Shown in pieces: positions 37,459 through 46,448 of a DNA stretch of 64,000 nt. Made by a program: the position numbers and the translations under genes. Numbering within the stretch: position 1 is the first letter of the stretch; every line of letters begins with the position of its first letter. The DNA lies in NCBI RefSeq assembly GCF_002109385.1, contig NZ_CP020814.1, forward strand, positions 1,635,501-1,699,500. Direction: 5' to 3'. The notes beneath the pieces were generated by a model. That model was not told the DNA's origin, ran no database searches, and was given only the letters and a program-made list of their open reading frames with translations. This DNA comes from Halalkalibacter krulwichiae. Lineage in GTDB: Bacteria > Bacillota > Bacilli > Bacillales > Bacillaceae_D.

Positions 37459-38732
37459 ATGACAGAAATGTTATATGGAGTGCGAGAAGGGGAAGTCAAC
37501 CTTGAACGCTATCAGCTACAAGAATTAAACCAATTACTCGTATTTGCAGCGCAGTTTAATGATTTTTATAAAGAGAAATTAGCACATGTATCATTGCCGA
37601 TTCAATCGAACGAAGACTTATTAGAGGTTCCTTTCACTCTTAAATCGGAATTATCAAAAGATCAAATCGACTTTGCTCCATATGGTAGAAATCATTCATA
37701 TCCAGAATCAAGTTATATTCGCTACCATCAAACTTCTGGTACTTCTGGGCGACCTTTAAAAATTCTTGATACGAAAGAAAGTTGGGAGTGGTGGAGTGAT
37801 TGTTGGGTGAAGGTTCTTGAATCAAGTGGGGTAACAAAAGAAGACCGGTTATACCTTGCTTTTTCATTTGGACCATTCGTCGGCTTTTGGTCAGCTTACG
37901 AAGGAGCGAAAAAAGTGGGAACGACCGTGTTTCCTGGTGGTGGCCAATCAACGATTGAGAGATTAAATAGCATTATTGAAAACAAAGCAACCGTTCTTCT
38001 CTGTACACCAAGTTATGCCTTACATCTTGCTGAAGTTGCAAGCGCTAACAATATTGATATTAAGAACGCCCATATCGAAACGATCATTACGGCCGGAGAA
38101 CCAGGGGATCCATTCCTTCCGTGCGTGAACACATTGAGCGTTTATGGAGTGCGAAACTTTATGATCATGTAGGAATGACAGAAATGGGTGCGTATGGCTA
38201 TTCTTGTTCTGAACAAAAGGGGATTCATGTAAATGAAGAGCACTTTATTTGTGAAGTGATCGACCCACAAACCTCTTTACCTGTCGCAGAAGGAGAAAGA
38301 GGTGAGCTTGTCTTAACAAATTTAAAGAGATATGGATACCCTCTGATTCGCTACCGGACGGGTGATATAGTTATTAACACGAATACGAAATGTCCGTGTG
38401 GCAATTCACACAAACACCTTCCAGGAGGAATCATCGGCCGTGCTGATGACATGGTTGTTATTCGCGGAATTAATATTTTTCCACAATCAATTGAAGCAAT
38501 CGTTCGAGAGTTTAATGAAGTGACGGAGTTTAGTATTGTTTATTATACAATTGAAGAAATGGACCAAATCAAGGTGAAGGTTGAAACAGAGAATGAGGGA
38601 ATAAAAGATGATTTGCAAAAACGGCTAAGAGATCGAGTAGGGTTAAGGGTTCAAGTAGATGTTGTTGAAAATGGATCGCTTCCTCGTTTTGAAATGAAGG
38701 CTAAAAGAGTTGTAGATGAGAGAGTAAAGTAA
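37459..38732 (+). pseudogene. PaaK-like aryl-CoA ligase, apparent frameshift
   Basis: AMP-forming ligase of the phenylacetate-CoA ligase family. Motifs are YHQTSGTSGRPLKI (ATP/AMP P-loop-like), FSFGPFVGFWSAYEG, YDHVGMTEMG and YRTGDIV, with GRADDMVVIRGINIFPQSIE in the C-terminal lid. One extra G in the four-G run at 38104-38107 joins the two frames (PGGSIPSVREHIERLW) into 424 residues. ATG 37459 follows AAGGAGG. The substrate is an aromatic acid. Because kyn genes making anthranilate are nearby, anthranilate is a candidate (inference); phenylacetate or benzoate are equally possible. Confidence 0.85.
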
Positions 38733-38769
38733 AAAAAGGAAAGTGAGAAGCACGGGACAAAGAGCTTTT

Positions 38770-39150
38770 ATTGATGAAAAAGCATGGCATCCGCTCCGGA
38801 AATACTTCGCTTTTTAGCGGGCGGCTGGTGAGTCTCCTCGTGCTAACACAGAGGGCAATGTGGGGGTCTCACCCTTGCCTTTTGATGAAAATTAAACTTC
38901 AGACTGTAGACAAAAGGCCTTTGAGTTTGATTTCTCAAAGGCCTTTTTACGCTATTTCTTTTGATCGTTGAAGAGTAGGGAACTTCTATTTTTCCGCTCA
39001 ACACCCGCCTGCGGAAAGCGTGTCCCCCATCCCGGGAGTGAGATCGAAGCTCCTTTTCAAGTCCGAAATAAACGAGCACTTTTTCAGTGGCCTCCCTTTT
39101 GATCCCGCAGGAGACTACGCATATTTCCTCCGCTTCAATAACCCAGCCTC
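38770..39150. repeat. GC-rich dispersed-repeat-like sequence, two inverted parts
   Basis: The gap 38733-39180 has no gene. Parts 38780-38878 (GCATCCGCTCCGGAAATACT, GCGGGCGGCTGGTGAGTCTC) and 38995-39150 (minus strand: CGCTTTCCGCAGGCGGGTGT, GTAGTCTCCTGCGGGATC) are far more G+C-rich than their surroundings. They resemble each other in opposite orientation and look like the GC-rich repeats scattered between genes in many bacilli (from memory). The terminator 38912-38948 lies between them. Confidence 0.55.
38912..38948. terminator. Strong terminator in the repeat region
   Basis: AAAAGGCCTTTGAG pairs with CTCAAAGGCCTTTTT around an 8-base loop. It probably ends the CoA ligase transcript. Confidence 0.85.
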
Positions 39151-39180
39151 TTCGTTTGATTTGAAAACACTCAACCTTCC

Positions 39181-40524
39181 TTAAAACAATCCAATCATAT
39201 TAATAAAAACGATAGTGATGGTTAGTGGAACAATCCATCTCATTAAAAACTTCCACGTAGAGAACCAACTTGTAGAGAGTGAATTACCAGCTTGAAATTC
39301 TTTGGAAACAAGTTGTTGATCCATTCGATGAGTTATAAATAAGGCAATTAATAAGCTTCCTAATGGCAGCAGGATGTTACTAACGAGATAGTCGGTTGCA
39401 TCAAAAATCGGTTGACCGAAGATGAGTACATCTTGGAGAACTCCAAATGACAGTGCAGCTGGAATTCCGGCTATGAAAATGATGATTCCTGAAACGAAAG
39501 CGACCTTTTTTCTTGAACGTTTTCCGTCTTCTATAAAAGCCGAGATGATGATCTCAAGCAAACTGAAAGAAGAGGTTAAGGTTGCGAACAAGAATAATAG
39601 TAAGAATAAGCTTAGGAATACTGAACCAAATGGCATTTGTGAGAATGCAGTTGGTAAGACCATGAATAGTAATCCAGGTCCTTCCGCTGGTTCAAGTCCG
39701 AAAGAGAAGACAACTGGAAAAATGGCAAGTCCTGCTAATAACGAAACAAAGATGTTCATAAAGACAACGGATGACGCCGCAGAAGGGATGCTCACTTTCT
39801 TGTCCAAGTAAGAGCTGTATGTAACCATGCAAGAGAATCCGACTGCTAATGAGAAAAAGGATTGACCAAGTGCATATAAGATCGATTCCCCTGTAATACT
39901 TGAGAAATCAGGCTTCAGGAAAAAGCGAACCCCTTCCATCGCTCCTTCTAACGTCAGGGAACGAAACACAAGGACAATGAAAAATACAAAGAGTAGTGGC
40001 ATTAGATATTTACTTGCTTTTTCGATCCCGTTTTTAATTCCAAACGATAAGACGATGACATTGATGAGTAGGAATAATGCTAACCCAAGTAAACCCATCC
40101 AAGGAGTGCTCGTCACTTGTCCGAATAACTGTCCATAATCGGCACCGTCATGAATAATGTTACCTGAAACGGCTAATCCGGAATAAAGCAGGACCCAGCC
40201 ACCGACGACACTGTAAAAAGAGAGTAGTAGAAAGCAACCAATCACGCCGAGGCGGCCAACCCATACCCAAAAGCTATTCGGTGCTAATTTCTTATAGGCG
40301 GAAATGGCTTCTTTCTTTGCCCCTCGTCCGATCACAAATTCAGAAATGAGCATCGAAAGGCCAATCACCACTGTAAAAACAATGAAGATAAGGAAGAAGG
40401 CGCCTCCGCCATTCATCCCTGCGACATATGGAAACTTCCAAATCGCCCCTAGGCCAATCGCCGCTCCTGCCGTTGCTAGAATAAACCCTAATTTAGAGGA
40501 CCATTGTTCACGTTTTGTATCCAT
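39181..40524 (-). CDS. Sodium-dependent NSS-family transporter, probably tryptophan
   Basis: 447 residues with about 11-12 hydrophobic segments and the NSS signature near the N-terminus (GFILATAGAAIGLGAIWKFPY, unwound TM1 and GxxxxWRFP-like site). Its position as last gene after kynU, kynB and kynA suggests it imports tryptophan, as TnaT does in other bacteria (inference from context). It starts 93 bases after kynA with a hairpin between. Confidence 0.87.
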   Translation of the reverse strand: MDTKREQWSSKLGFILATAGAAIGLGAIWKFPYVAGMNGGGAFFLIFIVFTVVIGLSMLISEFVIGRGAKKEAISAYKKLAPNSFWVWVGRLGVIGCFLLLSFYSVVGGWVLLYSGLAVSGNIIHDGADYGQLFGQVTSTPWMGLLGLALFLLINVIVLSFGIKNGIEKASKYLMPLLFVFFIVLVFRSLTLEGAMEGVRFFLKPDFSSITGESILYALGQSFFSLAVGFSCMVTYSSYLDKKVSIPSAASSVVFMNIFVSLLAGLAIFPVVFSFGLEPAEGPGLLFMVLPTAFSQMPFGSVFLSLFLLLFLFATLTSSFSLLEIIISAFIEDGKRSRKKVAFVSGIIIFIAGIPAALSFGVLQDVLIFGQPIFDATDYLVSNILLPLGSLLIALFITHRMDQQLVSKEFQAGNSLSTSWFSTWKFLMRWIVPLTITIVFINMIGLF

Positions 40525-40569
40525 AGAATCATCCTTTGCTATGTGAGTTTCGCTCTTGCCGATCTGATT

Positions 40570-40604
40570 CCCCTGCTTTTATAACTAGTCAAAAAAAGCA
40601 GGGG
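40570..40604. repeat. 11-bp hairpin between kynA and the NSS transporter
   Basis: CCCCTGCTTTT pairs with AAAAGCAGGGG. On the minus strand it is not followed by a T run, so it is more likely a processing or partial-termination structure than a full terminator. Confidence 0.45.
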
Positions 40605-40617
40605 AGAGACACTTCTC

Positions 40618-41472
40618 TTAAATTTCTGTTCGTAAATCCCATAGCTCTGGGAAGAAGCGCTGATCTAGAACTTTTTTCAAGTAGTTTACACCAGAAGAGC
40701 CTCCAGTTCCTACTTTAAAGCCTATGATTCTCTCAACTGTCTTCATATGGCGGAAGCGCCATTGTTGAAGCCAATCTTCAATATCAACCAGTTTCTCACC
40801 TAATTGATATAGATCCCAATATTGATCGACATTGCGGTACACGGTGAGCCATGCTTCGCGTACAGAATCATCCGCTTTATATGGTTTTGAGAAATCACGA
40901 TTCACCATGTCTGGATTGATCGGCAATCCAGCTTTTGCAAGAGCTTGAATCGAGACATCATACAAGCTTGGTGCATGAAAAGCCTGCTCCAGTATTTTAT
41001 GAAGCTCTTGATCTTTTTCATAGATTTTCAAAATGTGGCCCGTTTTATAACCTAAAGCAAATTCAATTAAGCGATATTGGTACGACTGAAAGCCAGAAGC
41101 CTGACCAAGCGAGTCGCGGAACTCCATGTATTCTGATGGCGTCATCGTTGAGAGAACGTCCCATGCTTGGATGATCTGAGATTGAATCTTTGAGACACGA
41201 GCTAAACGTTTAAAAGAAGTAGGAAGGTCGTCTGCCTTAATCGACTCGATCGCTGCATTTGTTTCATGCAAGATTAGCTTCATCCAAAGTTCACTTACTT
41301 GATGGATCACGATGAAGAGCATCTCGTCATGATGGTCCGATAAGCGATCTTGGCTTGAAAGTAGCGTATCTAACTGTAAATATTCTCCGTATGTCATGTT
41401 GTTATTAAAATCAGTGTGAATTCCCTTCTCCGCTTCAGCTGCTTTGTTTTGATAGGTTTCGTTCTTTGTCAT
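40618..41472 (-). CDS. kynA: Tryptophan 2,3-dioxygenase
   Basis: Haem enzyme converting L-tryptophan to N-formylkynurenine. The 284 residues contain [37 protein letters not shown] (distal-pocket histidine and substrate site), [16 protein letters not shown] and [24 protein letters not shown] (proximal histidine region). ATG 41472 (MTKNETY) is preferred because AAAGGAGGC lies just upstream; the open frame extends to 41526 inside kynB. Confidence 0.96.
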   Translation of the reverse strand: MTKNETYQNKAAEAEKGIHTDFNNNMTYGEYLQLDTLLSSQDRLSDHHDEMLFIVIHQVSELWMKLILHETNAAIESIKADDLPTSFKRLARVSKIQSQIIQAWDVLSTMTPSEYMEFRDSLGQASGFQSYQYRLIEFALGYKTGHILKIYEKDQELHKILEQAFHAPSLYDVSIQALAKAGLPINPDMVNRDFSKPYKADDSVREAWLTVYRNVDQYWDLYQLGEKLVDIEDWLQQWRFRHMKTVERIIGFKVGTGGSSGVNYLKKVLDQRFFPELWDLRTEI

Positions 41473-41488
41473 AAGTAAGCCTCCTTTA

Positions 41489-42129
41489 TTATAGTGGGCG
41501 AATAACCGCTCGAACTGGACTTCCATCGGCCTCTCTTAAAGGCAAAGGGAGAGCAATTAACTCATAATCGCCTTCTTCGACATCGTCTAGCATTACGTTT
41601 TCTAAAATGTGAATCTTATGTTCATATAAGGCGTGATGGCCTTCTAAATCTTTGCTATCGAGTGCATCGACAGAAGGGACGTCGACGCCGATTAATTGGA
41701 TTCCTTTTTCATGTAAGTAGATGGCACCATCCTCAGTAACATACGGAATGCTTTTTGGAAAGCGCTCTGGTCTATTCGGAATGGCTGTTTTGATCAGAAG
41801 TCTAGTAACTCCTTTTAAATCAAAATGGCTCAGGGCAGCGCGATCGATTTTCTCAAAAGATGAAAGATCAATCACTCGAGCCTCACCGATAAAGACATTC
41901 AAATCTAAATCTAGTATTTTGGCCCCGTCATTACGAAAGTGAAAGGGGCATCGACATGAGTTCCAGAATGAACACTCATAGTGATTTGCCCAATATTGAC
42001 AGAGCCCGTTTGCTCTTTTGAGTACGTCATTTGATAAGAGAAGGGTGTATCTTCTGGCCAATGAGCGAGCTTGTCATGCAAAGGTTGTGAGATATCGATC
42101 CATGATTGGTTGTTTCGTTGTTTGTTCAT
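41489..42129 (-). pseudogene. kynB: Kynurenine formamidase KynB, apparent frameshift
   Basis: Hydrolyses N-formylkynurenine to kynurenine. The first part has WIDISQPLHDKLAHWPEDTPF and the metal-binding HSGTHVDAPF; the second frame continues HFRNDGAKILDLDLNVFIG and GVDVPSVDALD. One extra C (minus strand) in the run at 41945-41948 joins them into 213 residues, including the full HxGTHxDAPxH metal motif. The start directly follows the kynU stop (TAACGATG). Confidence 0.88.
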
Positions 42130-42131
42130 CG

Positions 42132-43418
42132 TTACGCCACCACTTCACGTTCATTTTTAAATTTCTTATAGCGTTCTTCTTTCATGATTGTCTTTAACAT
42201 TTGAACACATTCCCACACTTCCTCAAACGTATTATAAAGGGCAACAGGAGCGAGACGAATGCCATTTGGCGTACGGTAGTCTGGGATAATCTTTTCTTCC
42301 TTTAACGCTTTGCAAATTCTTGCTGCTTCAGGGTGCTCAAGATAAACATGACCTCCTCGTCGATGATCTTCTTTAGGATTTTGAATGGCAAATCCGTAAT
42401 CCGTAAGTTCATGCTCAATCAGATCCATCAAATATTGAGTAAGCTTCAATGATTTCACCCTTATTTTTTCCATTCCCACTTCCTCAAAGATGGAAAGAGA
42501 ACCGATGAGAGGAGCGAGGCTTAACACATGCGGTGTTCCAACTTGGAAAGCGCCCGCGTCTTCAGCCGGTGTAAGTGTATGATCCATATCAAATTGTTTA
42601 TCTTTACGTGAGCTAAACCAACCAGCGAGCCCAGGGTGTTTGCCGAAGTGTTTTTTATTAACAAATAACCCTCCAACGCCACCAGGACCGCCATTTAAAT
42701 GCTTGTAGTTGCACCAAAAGGCAAAGTCAACATCCCAGTCACTCAAGTGATGAGGGATCGAGCCAACAGAATGACATAAATCAAAACCAATCAAAATGTT
42801 GCGCTTATGAGCTTCAGCTGTTAGTCGCTTCATATCAAGAATTTGACCACTTCGGTACAGCACACTCGGTAAGACAATTAGTGCAATATCTTCCTTCATT
42901 TCATTAATAATGTCTTCTTCAGCCAAAGTATGCCCGTCAGAACTACGAACTTCAACTAAGTGTTCACTAGGATCATAGCCTTTTAAAGTTAGCTGGCTCT
43001 TTAAAGCGTAAATGTCACTTGGAAAGTTAAGTTCATCGGCTAAAATTTTCGTTTTCTTGCTGTCAGGTTGATAAAATGTACTTACTAATTGATGGAGGTT
43101 CACCGTTGTCGATCCTGTTACGATGACTTCTTCAGGTGATCCGCCCACAAGTGGAGCTAAGCTATTCCCTAATTGTTCCGATAAATAGAACCAAGGATGC
43201 TCCCCTTGAGTCCAACCATCAATACCAAAGTGCTTCCATGAATCTAGTAAGCTTAGCAACGTTTGTTCAGCTCGTTTTGATAAGAGCCCAAGCGAGTTTC
43301 CGTCAAAATAGATGCTTCCTTCTTTTACATAAAACTCATTCCGATAAGGGGCAAGCTCATCTTCTTGATCTAAACGAACCGCATACTCCTTATTGTAAGC
43401 GTTATCAATATTAGCCAT
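42132..43418 (-). CDS. kynU: Kynureninase
   Basis: PLP enzyme splitting kynurenine into anthranilate and alanine. The 428 residues include [50 protein letters not shown], and the PLP lysine region [22 protein letters not shown] 43418 (MANIDNAYN) follows AGGAGG; the frame is open to 43469 but without a ribosome site. It is the first gene of the kynU-kynB-kynA-transporter operon, directly behind the palindromic operator. Confidence 0.96.
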   Translation of the reverse strand: MANIDNAYNKEYAVRLDQEDELAPYRNEFYVKEGSIYFDGNSLGLLSKRAEQTLLSLLDSWKHFGIDGWTQGEHPWFYLSEQLGNSLAPLVGGSPEEVIVTGSTTVNLHQLVSTFYQPDSKKTKILADELNFPSDIYALKSQLTLKGYDPSEHLVEVRSSDGHTLAEEDIINEMKEDIALIVLPSVLYRSGQILDMKRLTAEAHKRNILIGFDLCHSVGSIPHHLSDWDVDFAFWCNYKHLNGGPGGVGGLFVNKKHFGKHPGLAGWFSSRKDKQFDMDHTLTPAEDAGAFQVGTPHVLSLAPLIGSLSIFEEVGMEKIRVKSLKLTQYLMDLIEHELTDYGFAIQNPKEDHRRGGHVYLEHPEAARICKALKEEKIIPDYRTPNGIRLAPVALYNTFEEVWECVQMLKTIMKEERYKKFKNEREVVA

Positions 43419-43457
43419 AAAAAAACTCCTCCTAAAGTAGAGTAATGAATTAATTAA

Positions 43458-43487
43458 ATTATATTGCAATAACTGACATCATGTCAA
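43458..43487 (-). promoter_or_regulatory. Consensus sigma-A promoter of the kyn operon
   Basis: On the minus strand TTGACA (43487-43482), 18 bases, TATAAT (43463-43458). Both hexamers are perfect. The -35 hexamer lies at the centre of the 35-bp palindrome, so a bound repressor would block it. Confidence 0.8.
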
Positions 43488-43504
43488 TGACATTATGTCA
43501 GTTA
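43470..43504. promoter_or_regulatory. 35-bp near-perfect palindrome, probable TetR operator
   Basis: TAACTGACAT (43470-43479) mirrors ATGTCAGTTA (43495-43504), and ATGTCA (43481-43486) mirrors TGACAT (43488-43493) around A43487; only one base pair breaks the symmetry. Each half itself contains TGACATNATGTCA, so the site is a nested palindrome able to hold two dimers. It sits between kynU and the divergent TetR gene. Confidence 0.85.
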
Positions 43505-43516
43505 GTTCTAGAATCA

Positions 43517-43545
43517 TTGTATTCACAAGAATAACCTTGTAGAAT
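43517..43545 (+). promoter_or_regulatory. Candidate promoter of the TetR gene
   Basis: TTGTAT (43517-43522), 17 bases, TAGAAT (43540-43545). It starts 12 bases beyond the palindrome, so autoregulation is likely. Confidence 0.55.
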
Positions 43546-43578
43546 AAGGACCATAGAGAAATCAAAGAGGTGTAGAAG

Positions 43579-44193
43579 GTGGCGAAAGAGAAGGAGAACT
43601 TAACGGCAAGAGAGCGTCAAGCGATACAAACGAGAAACAATCTTTTGAAGGCAGGAAAAGAAGTTTTTCTTGAAAATGGATTTCAAAAAGCTACGATATC
43701 TCAAATTATAAAACGAGCCAATACCGGATATGGGACAGCCTATGTCTATTTTAAAAATAAAGACGATCTCTTCATCGTCTTAATGGAAGAAGTCATGGAC
43801 AAATTCTATCAAGTAGCGGAGCAATCATTTGAGCCAAAATCAAAAAAAGAAGCACAAGAACAAATTTCAAAACAAGTGCATCTGTTTCTCATGTTGGCAG
43901 TCGAAGAAAAAGCGATGATGAGCGTCGTTAAGGAAGCAATCGGGTTTTCTTCTGAAGTGGAACAAAGGTGGAATGTCATTCGTGAACGGTTTATTGAACG
44001 CATTTCAGTCGATGTCCGCTATTCGCAAGAACACGGGCTCGCCAATTCTTCTTTTCACCCTGCACTAGTTGCTCGTGGATGGTTCTACGCAAATGAAATG
44101 TTCATGTGGGACTGTGTGAAAGGGGACAACGACTTTTCGATTGAGGATGTAATTTTGAATTTGACGAAGTTGTATGTGGACGGGTTGTATTAG
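43579..44193 (+). CDS. TetR-family regulator, probably of the kyn operon
   Basis: 204 residues. An N-terminal TetR helix-turn-helix (RNNLLKAGKEVFLENGFQKATISQIIKRANTGYGTAYVYFKNKDDLF) precedes a helical ligand domain without close identity to known members. GTG start with GAGGTG upstream. It is transcribed away from kynU across the shared palindrome. A kynurenine-pathway compound is the natural ligand guess (inference). Confidence 0.9.
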   Translation: MAKEKENLTARERQAIQTRNNLLKAGKEVFLENGFQKATISQIIKRANTGYGTAYVYFKNKDDLFIVLMEEVMDKFYQVAEQSFEPKSKKEAQEQISKQVHLFLMLAVEEKAMMSVVKEAIGFSSEVEQRWNVIRERFIERISVDVRYSQEHGLANSSFHPALVARGWFYANEMFMWDCVKGDNDFSIEDVILNLTKLYVDGLY

Positions 44194-44205
44194 GAGATGA
44201 GTTAA

Positions 44206-45282
44206 ATGATGAAAATAAATGTAGCGATGTATTTATTAATCGTTTTCCTCCTCGTTGGGTGTTCAGCGAATGAACAACAAAATCCAATAGACAACGAGCA
44301 GGGGAATGATTTGGAAGTGATTGCAGAAAATCTTACTGTTCCGTGGTCACTCGAAAAACTTGATCAAACGTTCTATTTAACAGAAAGACCAGGATCCATC
44401 ATAAAATGGGAAAATGGAGAAGTGGAACGGCAAAGAGTAGAACTAGAGCAAGATATTTCGACAGCTCCCGAGGCGGGGTTATTAGGGTTTGTGCTCGCCC
44501 CTGACTTTGATGAATCAAATTTAGCTTATGCGACTTATACATATGTAGATGATTCTGGACAATTTAACCGTATTGTAACTCTCCGTTTGGAAGATAACGT
44601 ATGGAGGGAAGAGCGTTTGCTCCTCGATCATATTCCTAGTGGTACGTTTCATCATGGTGGCAGGCTTAAAATTGGCCCCGATGGAATGCTTTATGCAACA
44701 ACCGGTGATGCGTCTGAACCGAATATCGCACAAGAGCTTGAGTCGCTAGGTGGGAAGATTTTACGAATGAATCTTGACGGCTCTATTCCTAGTGATAATC
44801 CATTTCCAGATTCCTATGTGTATAGTTATGGACATCGAAATCCCCAAGGCATTACTTGGTCGTCTGATGGTACGTTGTACTCGAGTGAGCACGGCAACAG
44901 AGCAAATGATGAGATCAATTTAATCGAAGCTGGTCAAAACTATGGCTGGCCGATGATTGAAGGCGTTGAGGAGCAAGAAGGGATGGTTGCACCGCTATTC
45001 ACTTCAGGAGAGGCAGACACTTGGGCCCCATCTGGAATGGCCTATTCTAATGGGAAATTGTATGTTGCCGCATTAAGAGGAACTGCTGTATTAGAATTTG
45101 ACCTTGAAACAGGTGAACAACGAGAAGTAATAACTGGATTAGGAAGAATTCGTGATGTTTTCATTGAGGATGACTTTCTTTATTTCGTTAGCAATAATAC
45201 AGATGGTCGCGGTACACCGCAGGAGAATGACGATAAGCTGTATCGAATTTCGCTTTTTAGAATAGAAATGGAAATTGAATAA
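44206..45282 (+). CDS. PQQ-type glucose/sorbosone dehydrogenase-like lipoprotein
   Basis: 358 residues. The lipoprotein signal has its cysteine in LLVGC, followed by a beta-propeller of the soluble glucose dehydrogenase family: NLTVPWSLEKL, YLTERPGSI, GLLGFVLAPDFD, HHGGRLKIGPDGMLYATTGD, YGHRNPQGITW, SSEHGNRANDEINLI. The HHGGR and HRNPQG motifs carry the family's catalytic and PQQ-contact residues. Many bacterial members bind PQQ poorly and act on unknown sugars. It starts 12 bases after the TetR gene and may be co-transcribed. Confidence 0.9.
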   Translation: MMKINVAMYLLIVFLLVGCSANEQQNPIDNEQGNDLEVIAENLTVPWSLEKLDQTFYLTERPGSIIKWENGEVERQRVELEQDISTAPEAGLLGFVLAPDFDESNLAYATYTYVDDSGQFNRIVTLRLEDNVWREERLLLDHIPSGTFHHGGRLKIGPDGMLYATTGDASEPNIAQELESLGGKILRMNLDGSIPSDNPFPDSYVYSYGHRNPQGITWSSDGTLYSSEHGNRANDEINLIEAGQNYGWPMIEGVEEQEGMVAPLFTSGEADTWAPSGMAYSNGKLYVAALRGTAVLEFDLETGEQREVITGLGRIRDVFIEDDFLYFVSNNTDGRGTPQENDDKLYRISLFRIEMEIE

Positions 45283-45367
45283 GAGAAGGTGAAGGCCATA
45301 CGGCTGTATTCGTGATCTACAGAAGCCAATAGGCACCAATATTTCAAGAAATATAATAGTATATGTT

Positions 45368-45406
45368 CCTGCTCCCAGTGGTAATTTGCTAGGGGCAGGA
45401 TTTTTT
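45368..45406 (+). terminator. Terminator after the dehydrogenase gene
   Basis: CCTGCTCC (45368-45375) pairs with GGGGCAGG (45392-45399), followed by ATTTTTT. Confidence 0.82.
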
Positions 45407-45524
45407 AGTAAAGAAATAAAATGGCTCTACGAAACAAAAAACAGAATCTCGTAAATGACTCTGTTTTCTCTAGTAAGCTTGATTCCACTAAACAAACTCT
45501 ATCAAATATAACCGCTGAAATTGA

Positions 45525-46448
45525 CTACTCGGACATCATCTGTTTGGCTTCAAAATATAATGTTTGAATGAACTTCTTTGTATTAACTCGAGTAGAAGTT
45601 GCCGGAGAGCCAGATTCATTTTTTAATTCTAACATTCTTTTTCGAACAACTGTAAAATCAAAAAAGTGGGAGGCGTACTTTTCAAAAAGGACATTAGAAA
45701 AGTCAGTAAGTCCAAGCGATGCTAAGTGATTTAAGGAATGATAAATCGTTCTTCGGACCCTCTGTTTAGAAGCTTTTATCTCTCTTCTTACATCTTCATC
45801 ATCCGCAGTTGCTCCTAGCTTTTTTGCAGCTACCTGCTCATAAATAGTTGTCAGAGAGGGCATTTCATGATCAAATGTATACTTCTTCTCAAAATTATAT
45901 AAATAAACCAAAATATCTAGTAAATCTCTAGAACCGCTTTCACCAGAGATCCCTAATTCAGATAAAAGAAATTGGCCATAAGTCTTAATATTATCCTCTT
46001 TATAAGCAGAAGGTTTCCACTTAGGTTCTATTTGTAGGACGTTATTTAACGATTTTTGAATGTCATAAATGGATTTTTCTAAGCGGATATGCTCCATCAC
46101 TTTTTGAAGCACAGCTAATACTTCGATTTTATTAATTGGTTTATTCACATAGTGCTCGATCCCAAGTAAATACGCTTCACAAATTAGATCCTTTGATTCT
46201 ATTTGAGAAATCATAATGATTTTTCCCTTAAACGAAGGTTTGATTGCTCGAATTGTTTCAAGACCATCACGCTGAGGCATTAGTAAATCAATTAATAAAA
46301 TATCGACCTTTTTTATGTTTAATGTTTCTCCATCCAATAATGCACCATCTTCAGATTCACCTACAACTTGCCCAAGGTCTTCATCCTCTATCATTTGAGC
46401 GAGCATAGAACGAACGATTTCATCATCATCGGTAATATAGAAGTTCAT
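45525..46448 (-). CDS. glnL: GlnL-like response regulator (YcbB type)
   Basis: 307 residues. The receiver domain is at 1-120, with acidic DDDE, phospho-acceptor Asp54 in LLIDLLMPQRDG, and the lysine in VNKPINK. A YcbB-type C-terminal DNA-binding domain covers about 150-300. In B. subtilis GlnL activates glutaminase and the glutamine transporter. It overlaps the kinase gene by four bases. Direct repeats resembling its target lie upstream of the symporter and of the glutaminase gene here. Confidence 0.88.
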   Translation of the reverse strand: MNFYITDDDEIVRSMLAQMIEDEDLGQVVGESEDGALLDGETLNIKKVDILLIDLLMPQRDGLETIRAIKPSFKGKIIMISQIESKDLICEAYLLGIEHYVNKPINKIEVLAVLQKVMEHIRLEKSIYDIQKSLNNVLQIEPKWKPSAYKEDNIKTYGQFLLSELGISGESGSRDLLDILVYLYNFEKKYTFDHEMPSLTTIYEQVAAKKLGATADDEDVRREIKASKQRVRRTIYHSLNHLASLGLTDFSNVLFEKYASHFFDFTVVRKRMLELKNESGSPATSTRVNTKKFIQTLYFEAKQMMSE

